Numbered from the stretch's first letter, positions 18,573 through 27,101 are shown. The stretch is 64,000 bases of DNA from an uncultured Aquimarina sp. (GCA_947501475.1 CANMWA010000001.1:434001-498000); one strand, 5' to 3'. The notes: a model not told the origin generated them from the sequence alone. Numbers and translations: made by a program.

Positions 18573-20770
18573 TAGTTACCTAGTTCTAATTGGTTTTTTA
18601 CTAATTCAAAATATTTACCTTTCAAATTGGTTAAATACTGATGATTGCCCTCTTCTACGATTTCACCATTATCTAATACTATTATATTATCTGCATTTTT
18701 TACTGTACTAAGGCGATGCGCTACAATAACTGAAGTTTTGCCATTCAAATACATTTGTAAATTTTCCATAATAACTTTTTCATTATTTGCATCAAGTGCT
18801 GATGTAGCTTCATCAAAGAAAAGATACATTGGGTTTTTATAAATTGCTCGGGCGATAATAATTCTTTGTTCTTGACCACCACTTAATCTAATTCCTGAAG
18901 CCCCGATTTCGGTATTATAATTATTAGGCAGAGAAGAGATAAATGTGTCAATATTTGCAACTTCAGAGGCTTTGAATAGTTTTTCTCTATCTATTACTTC
19001 ATTTTGTTCAGACTCAGTTATATTACCAGCTAAGGTGTCATTAAATATGTAGTTGTCTTGCATCACCGCTCCACAATTTAATCTCCAAAAATCATTATAA
19101 ATCGAATTGAGCGGAGTTTCACCAATTAAAATATCTCCTTCTGTTGGATTATAAAACTTTAAGAGTAATTTTACTAGAGTGGTTTTACCACTACCACTGG
19201 CACCAACGATTGCGGTAGTTTTACCTTCTGGGATAGTACAATTTACGTTTTTTAATACATAAGGGGTAGATTTACCTCCGTATCTATAAGATATATTTTT
19301 TAAAGTGATTGATTTATTATTGGGGAGGTAATTAGTTTTACCGTCATCAATAATATCTTCATCATCTTTACCATGAACCTGAGATAATCTTTCTAAGCTA
19401 ATTTTGGCATCTTGACCCGATTGTAGAAATGAAATAAAATTACTTAGGGGTAAATTTAATTGACCTATGATGTATTGAACTGAAAGCATCATCCCCAATG
19501 TAAGATCACCTTCAACAACTGCTTTGGCAGAAATAAATGTGATCACAATATTTTTTAATTCATTTATAAATGAAGAACCAATGCTTTGAAATTGAGATAA
19601 TTTAAGAGATTTTATATCTATTTTAAATAGGCTTATCTGAATGTTTTCCCATCGCCATCTTTTTTTTCTTTGTGAGTTATTAATTTTTATTTCATTAATA
19701 CCATTAATAATTTGCACCAAAGAAGTTTGGCTTTCTGATAACTCATCAAACATTTTATAGTCTAATTCTGCTCTCTTTTTTAAGAAAAACATAGCCCATA
19801 ATACATATAAAACTGCTCCGACAAAAAAGACTAAAAAAACTGTAAAATCATAGAATGCCAGAATAGCACTGAATGTCAAAAATGTTATGGTAGAAAAAAC
19901 CATATTTAATGAAGAAGAAGAAACAAAATTTCTAATTCTATCATGATCGGTTATTCGCTGTAGGTGTTCTCCTGTATTTCTAGTATCAAAATATGATAAA
20001 GGGAGTTTTAACATTTTAAGCAAAAAATCTGATACCATATGAATATTTAATCGACTTGTAACATGTAGTAATAACCATTCTCTTAAAATTCTTACTATGG
20101 TTTGAGAGAAGAATAATACTAATTGTGCGATTAAAATGAGATATATAAAATGTATGTTTTGATAATTAATACCATAGTCGACTATGGTTTGCATCAAAAA
20201 TGGAAATATGAGCTGTATAACGCTTCCTATTAGCAACCCTATAAATAGTTGACTAATTAATTTCTTGTAAGGTTTAAAATAAGACGTGAGAAAGAAAAAA
20301 CCTTTTTCTTTTTTTTCTTTATGACTATCTTGATCATAAAATTTTGGAGTTGGCTCTAAGATTAATATAAACCCTGTTTTTTGATCAGAATTACTACACC
20401 ATGCTTCTAAAAATTGATCATATTCGTAGGATATTAATCCATATGCGGGATCTGCAATATGAATTTTATTATTTGATATGCTATGAACTACAACAAAGTG
20501 TTTTTGTCTCCAAGGGACAATTAATGGTAAGGGGGCTTCTTTTAAAAGAGTCTCAAGCTCTACTTTCATTCCAAGAGTTCTTAACCCTATCACTTCAGCA
20601 GCTTCAGAGATGCCTGATAATGTAACTCCTTGTTTAGTTATGTAAGCTTTTTCTCGTAAATATTCTCTTGAGAATGTTTTACCAAAATGTTTTGCTATCA
20701 TTCTAAGGCAAGTAGGACCGCAATCTTTTTGATCTAGCTGTCTATAAAAATGGAACTTTTTTTTACTCAT
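18572..20770 (-). CDS. C39 peptidase-containing ABC exporter (PCAT)
   Basis: This 732-residue bifunctional exporter removes double-glycine leaders and pumps out the product. The N-terminal C39 peptidase has the oxyanion Gln and catalytic Cys in QKDCGPTC (Q14, C17), His in KHFVVVH (H91) and Asp in ADPA (D107). Six membrane helices follow at about 165-440. The ATPase then shows Walker A GASGSGKTT, signature LSGGQEQR and Walker B YLFFDEATSALD. All catalytic residues are present. The only nearby Gly-Gly leader peptide is at 23639, so that is the likely substrate. It lies 104 bases after the HQxxH gene. Confidence 0.95.
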   Translation of the reverse strand: MSKKKFHFYRQLDQKDCGPTCLRMIAKHFGKTFSREYLREKAYITKQGVTLSGISEAAEVIGLRTLGMKVELETLLKEAPLPLIVPWRQKHFVVVHSISNNKIHIADPAYGLISYEYDQFLEAWCSNSDQKTGFILILEPTPKFYDQDSHKEKKEKGFFFLTSYFKPYKKLISQLFIGLLIGSVIQLIFPFLMQTIVDYGINYQNIHFIYLILIAQLVLFFSQTIVRILREWLLLHVTSRLNIHMVSDFLLKMLKLPLSYFDTRNTGEHLQRITDHDRIRNFVSSSSLNMVFSTITFLTFSAILAFYDFTVFLVFFVGAVLYVLWAMFFLKKRAELDYKMFDELSESQTSLVQIINGINEIKINNSQRKKRWRWENIQISLFKIDIKSLKLSQFQSIGSSFINELKNIVITFISAKAVVEGDLTLGMMLSVQYIIGQLNLPLSNFISFLQSGQDAKISLERLSQVHGKDDEDIIDDGKTNYLPNNKSITLKNISYRYGGKSTPYVLKNVNCTIPEGKTTAIVGASGSGKTTLVKLLLKFYNPTEGDILIGETPLNSIYNDFWRLNCGAVMQDNYIFNDTLAGNITESEQNEVIDREKLFKASEVANIDTFISSLPNNYNTEIGASGIRLSGGQEQRIIIARAIYKNPMYLFFDEATSALDANNEKVIMENLQMYLNGKTSVIVAHRLSTVKNADNIIVLDNGEIVEEGNHQYLTNLKGKYFELVKNQLELGN

Positions 20771-20874
20771 TAAACAATTTTATTCTACGTGCAAAATCAA
20801 TAAATCTGCTTGTAATAGCAAAATGTAATGCAATTTATTTATATAATTTTTTTATAACGCTAATCAATTTTTAG

Positions 20875-22068
20875 CTAGTTTTTAAAATCTAATTTTTTGC
20901 TTTTTTTTAATTCAAAAAAATCTTCTAATGAGTTTAATTTGCAAAAATCGGTATATCTAAAATCTACATCTCGGTTGCTCAAGTCAAAAATCATTTTTAA
21001 ATCTTCATATTTTGTTAGAATTTTTTGGCACTGCTGATCTAATATTGTATAAAGTTCGTATCCTTTATCGGTGAATACTTTATCAAAGTACAAATCCTGT
21101 AAACCTGTTCTATACCGTCTAAATTGATCCGTTAGGCGTCCAAATAATTCATGTTCTTTTTCGTCACTGAAAATTTTATTTTCAATTAATCTATCAAAGT
21201 ATATTGCTCTTTTTGTTACCGTGTATAAACCATGAAAAGCTGAATGAATCGTTCTATAATCACTTTGATCGCCTCCATAGTCTTTTAGCATAGCTTCGCC
21301 TACATCAATTTTATAATAACTTTCTTTATCATATGTCAAGATATTAAAAAAGTTATGGGACCCTTGATGAATTAGTTCTTCAATAAAATATACCTCGTTA
21401 TTCGAGTCTAAGGTATTAAAGTATAACATCCCAAGGGTTTCTATGGTTGTAAAATTGATTATTCTTGTATTTTCATGAAGAAAGATTCTTTTGTTAGCCA
21501 TTTGCAATTCTTCAAAAAAATCGGGCATATATTGTTTAATAATCTTTAACGCTATCTCAAGAGAGTCAATATGTTTTTGCCAATTCTCATTAAATATTGG
21601 ATTTGGATCTAGGATCTCTCCTCTGTAAAAAACTGTAAAGTACCTTTTAAGTACAGGATGTATATATTTTAAAATTTCAAACCCTTCAATTTTTAATTCG
21701 CAATCCAAAAAAAAGTCATTCTTATTCTTTTCTAGTATAGTCTCGTTATTACTCTTTTTATAATATCCTAATTTTGGGATATAAGCAACACTCTTATCAT
21801 TAAAAGAATGTTTTAGATGTATTGATTGCTGTTGACCAGAACCAAACAATATCTCCTTTAAAAGTTGATCAGAAAATAGGTTTAATTTTTTAGAATTAAA
21901 ATATGCAAATAGAAGAGGTTCAAAGAAAATATCATCATCTTCAAAATCTAATAATTTTGATAAAGATTGATCTTCTTTATATACCAAAATCTTAATGGAA
22001 TTTAAAATTTCAATTTTATTTTCTTTGGCTTTATTTATAAGAACATTATCACAGTATTCAATCATCAC
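20875..22068 (-). CDS. HExxH-family peptide modification enzyme carrying HQxxH
   Basis: This is a 397-residue protein of the 'HEXXH motif domain' RiPP-modification family, which some resources now name alpha-ketoglutarate-dependent peptide beta-hydroxylase. The motif here is ELIHQGSHNFF (H234, Q235, H238), with Gln where the family name has Glu. About 35 residues on, SDYRTIHSAFHGLYTV matches the family's conserved Arg and downstream His (R272, H279), a plausible third metal ligand. The first 190 residues are poorly conserved. It sits 46 bases after the radical SAM gene and before the exporter, so it probably acts on the same precursor. The hydroxylation role is family knowledge plus inference. 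Confidence 0.75.
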   Translation of the reverse strand: MMIEYCDNVLINKAKENKIEILNSIKILVYKEDQSLSKLLDFEDDDIFFEPLLFAYFNSKKLNLFSDQLLKEILFGSGQQQSIHLKHSFNDKSVAYIPKLGYYKKSNNETILEKNKNDFFLDCELKIEGFEILKYIHPVLKRYFTVFYRGEILDPNPIFNENWQKHIDSLEIALKIIKQYMPDFFEELQMANKRIFLHENTRIINFTTIETLGMLYFNTLDSNNEVYFIEELIHQGSHNFFNILTYDKESYYKIDVGEAMLKDYGGDQSDYRTIHSAFHGLYTVTKRAIYFDRLIENKIFSDEKEHELFGRLTDQFRRYRTGLQDLYFDKVFTDKGYELYTILDQQCQKILTKYEDLKMIFDLSNRDVDFRYTDFCKLNSLEDFFELKKSKKLDFKN

Positions 22069-22114
22069 TATAGAGTTAATCTTTAAAAAATAATTATGTT
22101 TCTAGCTATCTGTA

Positions 22115-23485
22115 TCATGCTTGATTTAATTTACCATCTAAGTACTGAAGTATTAACCTTTCTTCGATATTATATTTGAAAGAAGGACATGCTGGTTTTC
22201 CTTTATACCAAGATATTGGGCAGGCTCCACCACAAACAGGTAAAAATGTACAGGTTTTACAATTATGACTATTATGTTTACCAGTTCTAATATCATTGTA
22301 CCAATTTCTTAAAGGTGCATCTTGATAATTATCTTTATATATAGCTTTTTCATTATTTAAGTCTCCGATATATAATTTTTCATCACTACTATTCCCTTCG
22401 GTATAGGGGACTTCCCAACAATATGATATTTTACCATCTGCATCGATTAATTCATCATTTGGATTTGTTGTAAGGCAGGTACCGTATCTACGTGAAGGGA
22501 CTAAGTTTGATGTTTTAAAACCTAATTGCTTCATTTTTATAATCCAGTCGACTTCTAGCGGAGCATACTCATCATTGGTTAAGCCTATTTTAAGATCTGC
22601 ATCGTTGTTTCCCCAATCATGAACAGGTTCAAAATCTATAGAAACCTTGTCGTGTATATTCTTTTCGTATATTAAATCAAGAAGCTCAGGGACTTCATCA
22701 CAATTTTTTTTAGAAACATTTATTCGCACGATTATGTTACAATTTTCTTTTTCATAAACCGGGTGATTAACCGCATTAATGATATTTCTAAAAATAAGAT
22801 CAAAAGTTGGGTTATTTTGTTTGGTCATACGACTATTGTCGTGCGTTTTCTTTACTCCATCCAAAGTGATTTGAAATGATTTGACTTTGGCTTTTTCAAC
22901 CAAATCAACAAATATTTTTTCTTTTAAACTTAAACCATTAGTAATCATTAATGCAGAATACCCCATTTGGTTTTGTGCAGTAAGGTTTAATAGTTTTTCA
23001 CTAAGGCTATGTATTGCTTTATACCCCATTAAAGGCTCTGCTCCATACCAGGTAATATCTAGGTTTTTGTATTTTTTGGTATCAATTTTATTTTTTAGGT
23101 GCTTTTCGATCTTAGCCTCGAGAGCAGGATCAATACTTGTACTTTTATGAGTTTGCCCACAATAATTGCAACCTAATTGGCAATTTGCAGTAGGGGTAAT
23201 TGTATAACTTAAGTTTTTAGTATTTTGACTAGATATTTCAAATTCGCTTAAGATCTGTTCTAATTCATTACTGGTTTCAGGAACTATAATTTCTGCTTCC
23301 ATCAATTTAGAACAAATTTTGCTATCAATATTAGAAAAATCCTTGTTGTGTATTTGGTTTAATATTTCTTCAGAAATTACAGTAGAAACCCCACTTCTGG
23401 TTGAATAAATGATCCTAAAAAGGTTAGAAGGGTCATCATTTAATGGCTCTGTAACAACTGAATATTGTGACATTTTATATTCCAT
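22115..23485 (-). CDS. Radical SAM/SPASM peptide maturase
   Basis: This 456-residue maturase would install a radical-dependent crosslink or other change in the precursor. The N-terminal 90 residues look like a leader-binding region. The SAM-binding [4Fe-4S] motif is CQLGCNYC (C102, C106, C109). The C-terminal SPASM domain binds auxiliary clusters, with cysteines at about 337, 356, 409, 412, 418, 422 and 433 (CKTCTFLPVCGGAC and later C). It resembles maturases paired with GG-leader peptides in Bacteroidetes. Bond type (thioether, C-C or other) cannot be told from sequence. A second in-frame ATG four codons in is an alternative start. Confidence 0.9.
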   Translation of the reverse strand: MEYKMSQYSVVTEPLNDDPSNLFRIIYSTRSGVSTVISEEILNQIHNKDFSNIDSKICSKLMEAEIIVPETSNELEQILSEFEISSQNTKNLSYTITPTANCQLGCNYCGQTHKSTSIDPALEAKIEKHLKNKIDTKKYKNLDITWYGAEPLMGYKAIHSLSEKLLNLTAQNQMGYSALMITNGLSLKEKIFVDLVEKAKVKSFQITLDGVKKTHDNSRMTKQNNPTFDLIFRNIINAVNHPVYEKENCNIIVRINVSKKNCDEVPELLDLIYEKNIHDKVSIDFEPVHDWGNNDADLKIGLTNDEYAPLEVDWIIKMKQLGFKTSNLVPSRRYGTCLTTNPNDELIDADGKISYCWEVPYTEGNSSDEKLYIGDLNNEKAIYKDNYQDAPLRNWYNDIRTGKHNSHNCKTCTFLPVCGGACPISWYKGKPACPSFKYNIEERLILQYLDGKLNQA

Positions 23486-23590
23486 GATTTATAAATTTTA
23501 GTTCTAAAATGGTAATGAGTCTAGCTTGTTTTAAAAAAGAAACAGATTGTTAAAATGACTCTTTATTATAGTTTTTATGTACTATCAATT

Positions 23591-23618
23591 TCCTCTTAGA
23601 GTATAGACTCTAAGAGGA
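23591..23618 (-). terminator. Perfect 12-bp hairpin between precursor and maturase genes
   Basis: TCCTCTTAGAGT and ACTCTAAGAGGA form a perfect 12-bp stem with a 4-base loop, starting 20 bases after the precursor stop. There is no U-run after it on the minus strand, so it is not a classic full terminator. It may be a partial terminator or an mRNA-stabilising end that keeps precursor transcript above the enzyme transcripts, as seen in other peptide operons. Confidence 0.65.
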
Positions 23619-23638
23619 GTTGTAACTTAAAAGTTTTA

Positions 23639-23806
23639 TTAACGAGCGCCACCGTTGACAAAACAACCTATTAGTACAGGGCCATCATGGCAGTCATTTT
23701 CTGTACCTCCAGAGATTTTACTCATTAGGTCATCTGTTGTTACCATGTTTCCGGCTTTTTCTTTTAAGGCATCAAAAGACAACCTTTTGTTACTTAAATT
23801 TGACAT
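23639..23806 (-). CDS. RiPP precursor peptide with double-glycine leader
   Basis: This 55-codon gene starts MSNLSNKRLSFDALKEK. The leader has the short amphipathic helix common to GG-type Bacteroidetes precursors and ends MSKISGG (G33-G34), a C39 cleavage site. The predicted 21-residue core starts TEND and contains CHDGPVLIGC (C39 and C48, eight residues between) followed by FVNGGAR. It has Asp, Asn and His residues that could be hydroxylated and two Cys that could form thioethers or a disulfide. It is the first gene of the minus-strand operon encoding its maturases and exporter. I found it by translating the gap upstream of the radical SAM gene. The product is not recognised. Confidence 0.88.
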   Translation of the reverse strand: MSNLSNKRLSFDALKEKAGNMVTTDDLMSKISGGTENDCHDGPVLIGCFVNGGAR

Positions 23807-23825
23807 AATTAAAATTGATTAAATT

Positions 23826-23862
23826 TATTCCTACTCTGTTAAGGTTTTTCGGATTCCACCTA
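23826..23862 (-). promoter_or_regulatory. Conserved 5' leader block of the precursor gene
   Basis: The stretch from TAGGTGGAATCCGAAAAACC to AGAGTAGGAAT, ending 19 bases before the precursor ATG, recurs almost unchanged at the same distance before the decayed precursor at 24178-24284. Sequence further upstream is not shared. This suggests a promoter-proximal or 5'-UTR regulatory element, though simple duplication could also explain it. Confidence 0.5.
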
Positions 23863-24128
23863 AAAAAAATCTTAAGAAAGCTTTCAAAAACTCGAACAAA
23901 ATTCTAGGTGCCTTTTGGATATAGTAATACCGTAGGTATACCAATAGGGGTAAACCACCAATTATGTTAGTGTAATTGAAATAATAAAAAATAACCTGAA
24001 TGTAGGACTGACTATTAAAGGGTAGGAGTATTGATAGTCTGATCCTGAAAGAGTAGCATACTGAATTGTTATCTTAGTAACAAGTTCTAATGTACTTTGT
24101 ATAGGATATTTTTGATTGATGAACATTT

Positions 24129-24162
24129 CGCTAAATCAACTAGTGTTTTATTAAATTTAGCG
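24129..24162. terminator. Hairpin downstream of the relic precursor
   Basis: CGCTAAAT and ATTTAGCG pair over 8 bp around an 18-base loop. It lies just past the 3' end of the decayed precursor on the minus strand, where the active gene also has a hairpin. The long loop and lack of a U-run make the terminator call weak. Confidence 0.35.
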
Positions 24163-24177
24163 AGCATTATATTTGTA

Positions 24178-24284
24178 TCAGCTTAGCACAATGATTTGAT
24201 GATTGTCATTTTCAGTTTCTCCAAAGAGTTTTCTGTAGTTACTAAGCCTACTGTTTTTTTAAGGAATCAAAGATGCCTTTTCAT
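24178..24284 (-). pseudogene. Decayed second RiPP precursor gene
   Basis: Read on the minus strand, this stretch aligns with the active precursor at 23639. Shared pieces are AAAAGG after the start, TTTGATTCCTTAAAA (leader FDSLK versus FDALK), GTAACTACAGA (VTT), and TTTGGAGAAACTGAAAATGA against TCTGGAGGTACAGAAAATGA. At least two frame changes are needed, Gly-Gly has become Gly-Glu, the core lacks both cysteines and a stop comes early (FGETENDNHQ...). It is a dead duplicate. The operon therefore once had two precursors, or the cluster has been exchanging them. Confidence 0.75.
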
Positions 24285-24303
24285 AGATGATTAAATTAAA
24301 ATG

Positions 24304-24341
24304 ATTCCTACTCTTTTTTTAGGTTTTTCGGATTTCACCTA
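24304..24341 (-). promoter_or_regulatory. Leader block upstream of the relic precursor
   Basis: TAGGTGAAATCCGAAAAACC ... AGAGTAGGAAT matches the block at 23826-23862 and ends 19 bases before the old start position, the same distance as in the active gene. It is better preserved than the coding part of the relic. Confidence 0.5.
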
Positions 24342-24571
24342 GTCTTATTTTGTGGGGTATGTTTTCAATTTTTCCTTGCCATGAAATTAGAAAAAAATTA
24401 TTCAATAATTTATAAATGCTAATGTATTAACATTTCAATAACATTATCACCTTGATTAAAAATACTATATTACTCTCTATACCAATATCAGGTTATTATC
24501 CGTAATATGAGGTTTTGCAAAATTTTATATGGTAATAAGGGATGTTAATTAAATATATAGTTTATTCATAT

Positions 24572-25570
24572 ATGGAAAATTCAATAAAAAAAATTATTTC
24601 TTCTTTACATAAGGAAATTGAAAACCCCACCGGAGTAATAGAATTTAATAGGCAACATATTTTTGAAGATGTAAAAACGGTTATTAAAAACCAATTACGT
24701 TCATCAGATATTATGGATATGAATTATCATTTTAATGTTTATGAAAAATGCTTAAAATTTTCAAGACAAAAAGATTTTGAACTTGCAGAATATTGGATAA
24801 AACAGATAACTCAATCTTTTAGTGAGTTAGATACGCATGTACAAGAACCTCTAAAACTATTATATTATCCAATGATTGGCTTTTATCATTATGCACAAAA
24901 AGACCATCAAAATGCTTTAGATTATCTTACAAGAGTAATACATACAGTTAATGAGTTCTTACAAGATTTTAGTGAGTTACATGCAGAATTTACTTTGGAG
25001 CAAACTGTAAACATATATAGAATACATTATGCTACAAACAATTTGGCCGATACACTTAACTACGGAGGAGCAATTTTACAATTTGCAATTAATGGTACCG
25101 AGACTCAAGGTGTTGTAGAAGGAGATATATCATCTCTGAAATTAAACGACCCAGAGATTGTAAAAAGTTGGATTAGTTATATAACAAATTCGATATTAGC
25201 AAAACCGATGTATGACTCAAACAATGATTCATATAGTAAAGAAGTTATTGAACAGGTTTTTACACCTCTTTTTGGATTGGAGGATTGGTCTCAATGCCCA
25301 ATTAAGGGGTATCAAAATGCTATTTATTCTTTAAAACATTTTTATGCTAATAATGCAAATGAGCAAATTACTGAGATCGAAAAGTTAGTCTCATCAATAT
25401 ATGATTTACCAAGCTTTTTACAGGTTCATATCTTAAATTTGTTATCAAAAACTATACAGAAAGAATTCCCTAAGTATCATGCAAAATATTCAGCAACCAT
25501 TGCTGAATATTTTTCTAAAAACTTGAAATTAAGATTTTCTTTACCAGAACAAACAGTTTTATCAGCTTAA
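24572..25570 (+). CDS. Helical protein of unknown function, divergent from the RiPP operon
   Basis: This protein of 332 residues starts at ATG 24572 (MENSIKKIISSLHKE). The frame also opens at 24542, adding ten mostly hydrophobic residues; I prefer the later start. It is almost entirely alpha-helical and looks like degenerate TPR-type pairs (FSRQKDFELAEYWIKQI, HYAQKDHQNALDYLTRV). It has no signal peptide, so it is probably cytoplasmic, and no DNA-binding domain is evident. It is transcribed away from the RiPP operon across the shared regulatory gap. I do not recognise the family; a regulatory or helper role is only a guess from position. Confidence 0.75.
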   Translation: MENSIKKIISSLHKEIENPTGVIEFNRQHIFEDVKTVIKNQLRSSDIMDMNYHFNVYEKCLKFSRQKDFELAEYWIKQITQSFSELDTHVQEPLKLLYYPMIGFYHYAQKDHQNALDYLTRVIHTVNEFLQDFSELHAEFTLEQTVNIYRIHYATNNLADTLNYGGAILQFAINGTETQGVVEGDISSLKLNDPEIVKSWISYITNSILAKPMYDSNNDSYSKEVIEQVFTPLFGLEDWSQCPIKGYQNAIYSLKHFYANNANEQITEIEKLVSSIYDLPSFLQVHILNLLSKTIQKEFPKYHAKYSATIAEYFSKNLKLRFSLPEQTVLSA

Positions 25571-25598
25571 AGATAGATGATACTTCCTTTTTTTGACC

Positions 25599-27101
25599 TT
25601 ATTCAGTTTCGATCACTGTAAACTGTCGTATAGCAGCATTAGGTTCAATGATATTATACCCTTTCCAGAAATCGGGATTATATCGAGACAGATACTCTGG
25701 TTTGATGGTTTTGTTTTCTTTGCTATTCTTAAAAGTAGCTTCAGATAACGATGAGGTGTCAAAAACTACAATTTCGTACTTAGCGATATTACCCATAGCT
25801 GCATCAATGTTCAAGGATAGTTCGTTTTGCTTACGTTTCCCTTTTACATGTTTGTTTTTTTCTATAACTTTTAATGGGCGGTCTACCCCAAATAAGTTCC
25901 CTTTGGTTTTTTCGAGGTATTTCACAGTATACTTATGATCTGTTCCTTTGCTGTAAATTGTTTTTCCTGCATAAAGATTTTCTTTATAACTCAACCCTAA
26001 TAATCTAAAATTTCTAAGCAATTTTACATTTTTATATTCTATTCGCATTACGGCAAAATCTTCAGTATTTACATACAAAGTACCCGAAAAATCTTCCTTC
26101 CGTTTAGGTGAAAAATTAATAATATATACGCTGCTATCATCCATGTAGGTATAATCTACCAGTTTAAATTCATATCTCCCCGGTTTCTGAATCACATTAA
26201 GAGTTGCATCTTCTCTAAAGAACATATTTTTAAAAAGGCCTTCTATCGCAGATTTTCGATATTTTAAGAAATGATTTTCTTCTTTCTTTTTATCTTTAAT
26301 TTCATCTTTGGCTGCACTTGCTTCTTCACTATTTTCGAGTATAGAATCAACCTGTACTTTGGTGCCAAAAATTCCTGATTTGATCTTAAGGTAAGAATCG
26401 GGTTTTACATTGTCTTTAAAGATTTTTTCTAGCCGATCAGACAAGGCTTCCATAGATCCGGTATTGTTTTTATCATAGAGTTCTGCTGCTTTAATGATGT
26501 TTATTTTTCGTTTTTCGGGGCCACCATAAAAATCACATAAGGTTTCTGTATAGTACTCAGATTTTTTAGGAATTAAAGTGGTAACGCTGTCGATAAATTT
26601 TTTATTAAGCTCTGTTATCGTAGATTTCTTAAACTCTACATCAAGTTTGTTAAGAGTATTAAACTCGGATTGCCTAAAAAACAAACGTTTCTGGGTCATA
26701 TCAAGATGATAATTTTGAGGTAATCGTTCTTGTACTCGATCAATAATCTCATCTACTTCAAGGTTTTTATTTGAAATAAATACACTTTTTAGTTCGATAG
26801 CTTTGGGTTGCATATATACGATACTATCAATAGGGGGTTGCGTAAAAACAGCTATTTTTTCGTATCCCATCGAGGAGATATAAATCGAATCTATTGTTTT
26901 AGTTGCTTGGTCAAGTGTAATACTAAATATTCCTTCTTCGTTAGTAATAACACCTTGATTTTCTGATTGCTGTACGGTTGCAAATGGGATGGGTTCGTTT
27001 GTTTTTTTATCAACCACTTTGGCAGTAATAGTTTGTGCTTTGGCTATCGAGGAGATCGATACCCATATCAGTGCGGTCAATAAAAACAATTTGTTTGCCA
27101 T
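25599..27101 (-). CDS. Exported protein with carboxypeptidase-regulatory-like N-terminal domain
   Basis: The protein has 500 residues from the ATG at 27101, chosen because it begins a clean signal peptide (MANKLFLLTALIWVSISSIAKAQ). The open frame extends 22 codons further without signal features. Residues about 25-105 form a CarboxypepD_reg-like beta-sandwich (KKTNEPIPFATVQQ ... VITNEEGIFSI), as in Bacteroidetes surface and outer-membrane proteins. The remaining 400 residues are a conserved domain of unknown role with a Lys/Glu-rich stretch at about 265-280. A shorter paralog-like protein is at 62190. It is convergent with the gene at 24572. Confidence 0.8.
   Translation of the reverse strand: MANKLFLLTALIWVSISSIAKAQTITAKVVDKKTNEPIPFATVQQSENQGVITNEEGIFSITLDQATKTIDSIYISSMGYEKIAVFTQPPIDSIVYMQPKAIELKSVFISNKNLEVDEIIDRVQERLPQNYHLDMTQKRLFFRQSEFNTLNKLDVEFKKSTITELNKKFIDSVTTLIPKKSEYYTETLCDFYGGPEKRKINIIKAAELYDKNNTGSMEALSDRLEKIFKDNVKPDSYLKIKSGIFGTKVQVDSILENSEEASAAKDEIKDKKKEENHFLKYRKSAIEGLFKNMFFREDATLNVIQKPGRYEFKLVDYTYMDDSSVYIINFSPKRKEDFSGTLYVNTEDFAVMRIEYKNVKLLRNFRLLGLSYKENLYAGKTIYSKGTDHKYTVKYLEKTKGNLFGVDRPLKVIEKNKHVKGKRKQNELSLNIDAAMGNIAKYEIVVFDTSSLSEATFKNSKENKTIKPEYLSRYNPDFWKGYNIIEPNAAIRQFTVIETE

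Larger units (their letters stand above)
23807..24541. other. 735-base region between precursor and divergent gene
   Basis: No intact gene is seen here. It holds the 5' leader of the active precursor, a decayed second precursor with its own copy of the leader block, and an 8-bp hairpin after the relic. The remaining bases are AT-rich and presumably carry the promoters for the RiPP operon and the divergent gene at 24572. I could not place a clean TTG/TAnnTTTG promoter pair. Confidence 0.6.

Noticed and set aside
20875..22068. Reading the HQxxH protein as a metallopeptidase that cleaves the precursor leader
   Set aside because: The catalytic Glu is replaced by Gln, the family is tied to peptide modification, and the C39 domain of the exporter already supplies leader cleavage after Gly-Gly.
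24001..24180. A third precursor copy between the active and relic genes
   Set aside because: GTAGGAGTATT and GAGTAGCAT loosely recall the leader block, but no leader or Gly-Gly coding pattern follows in any frame.
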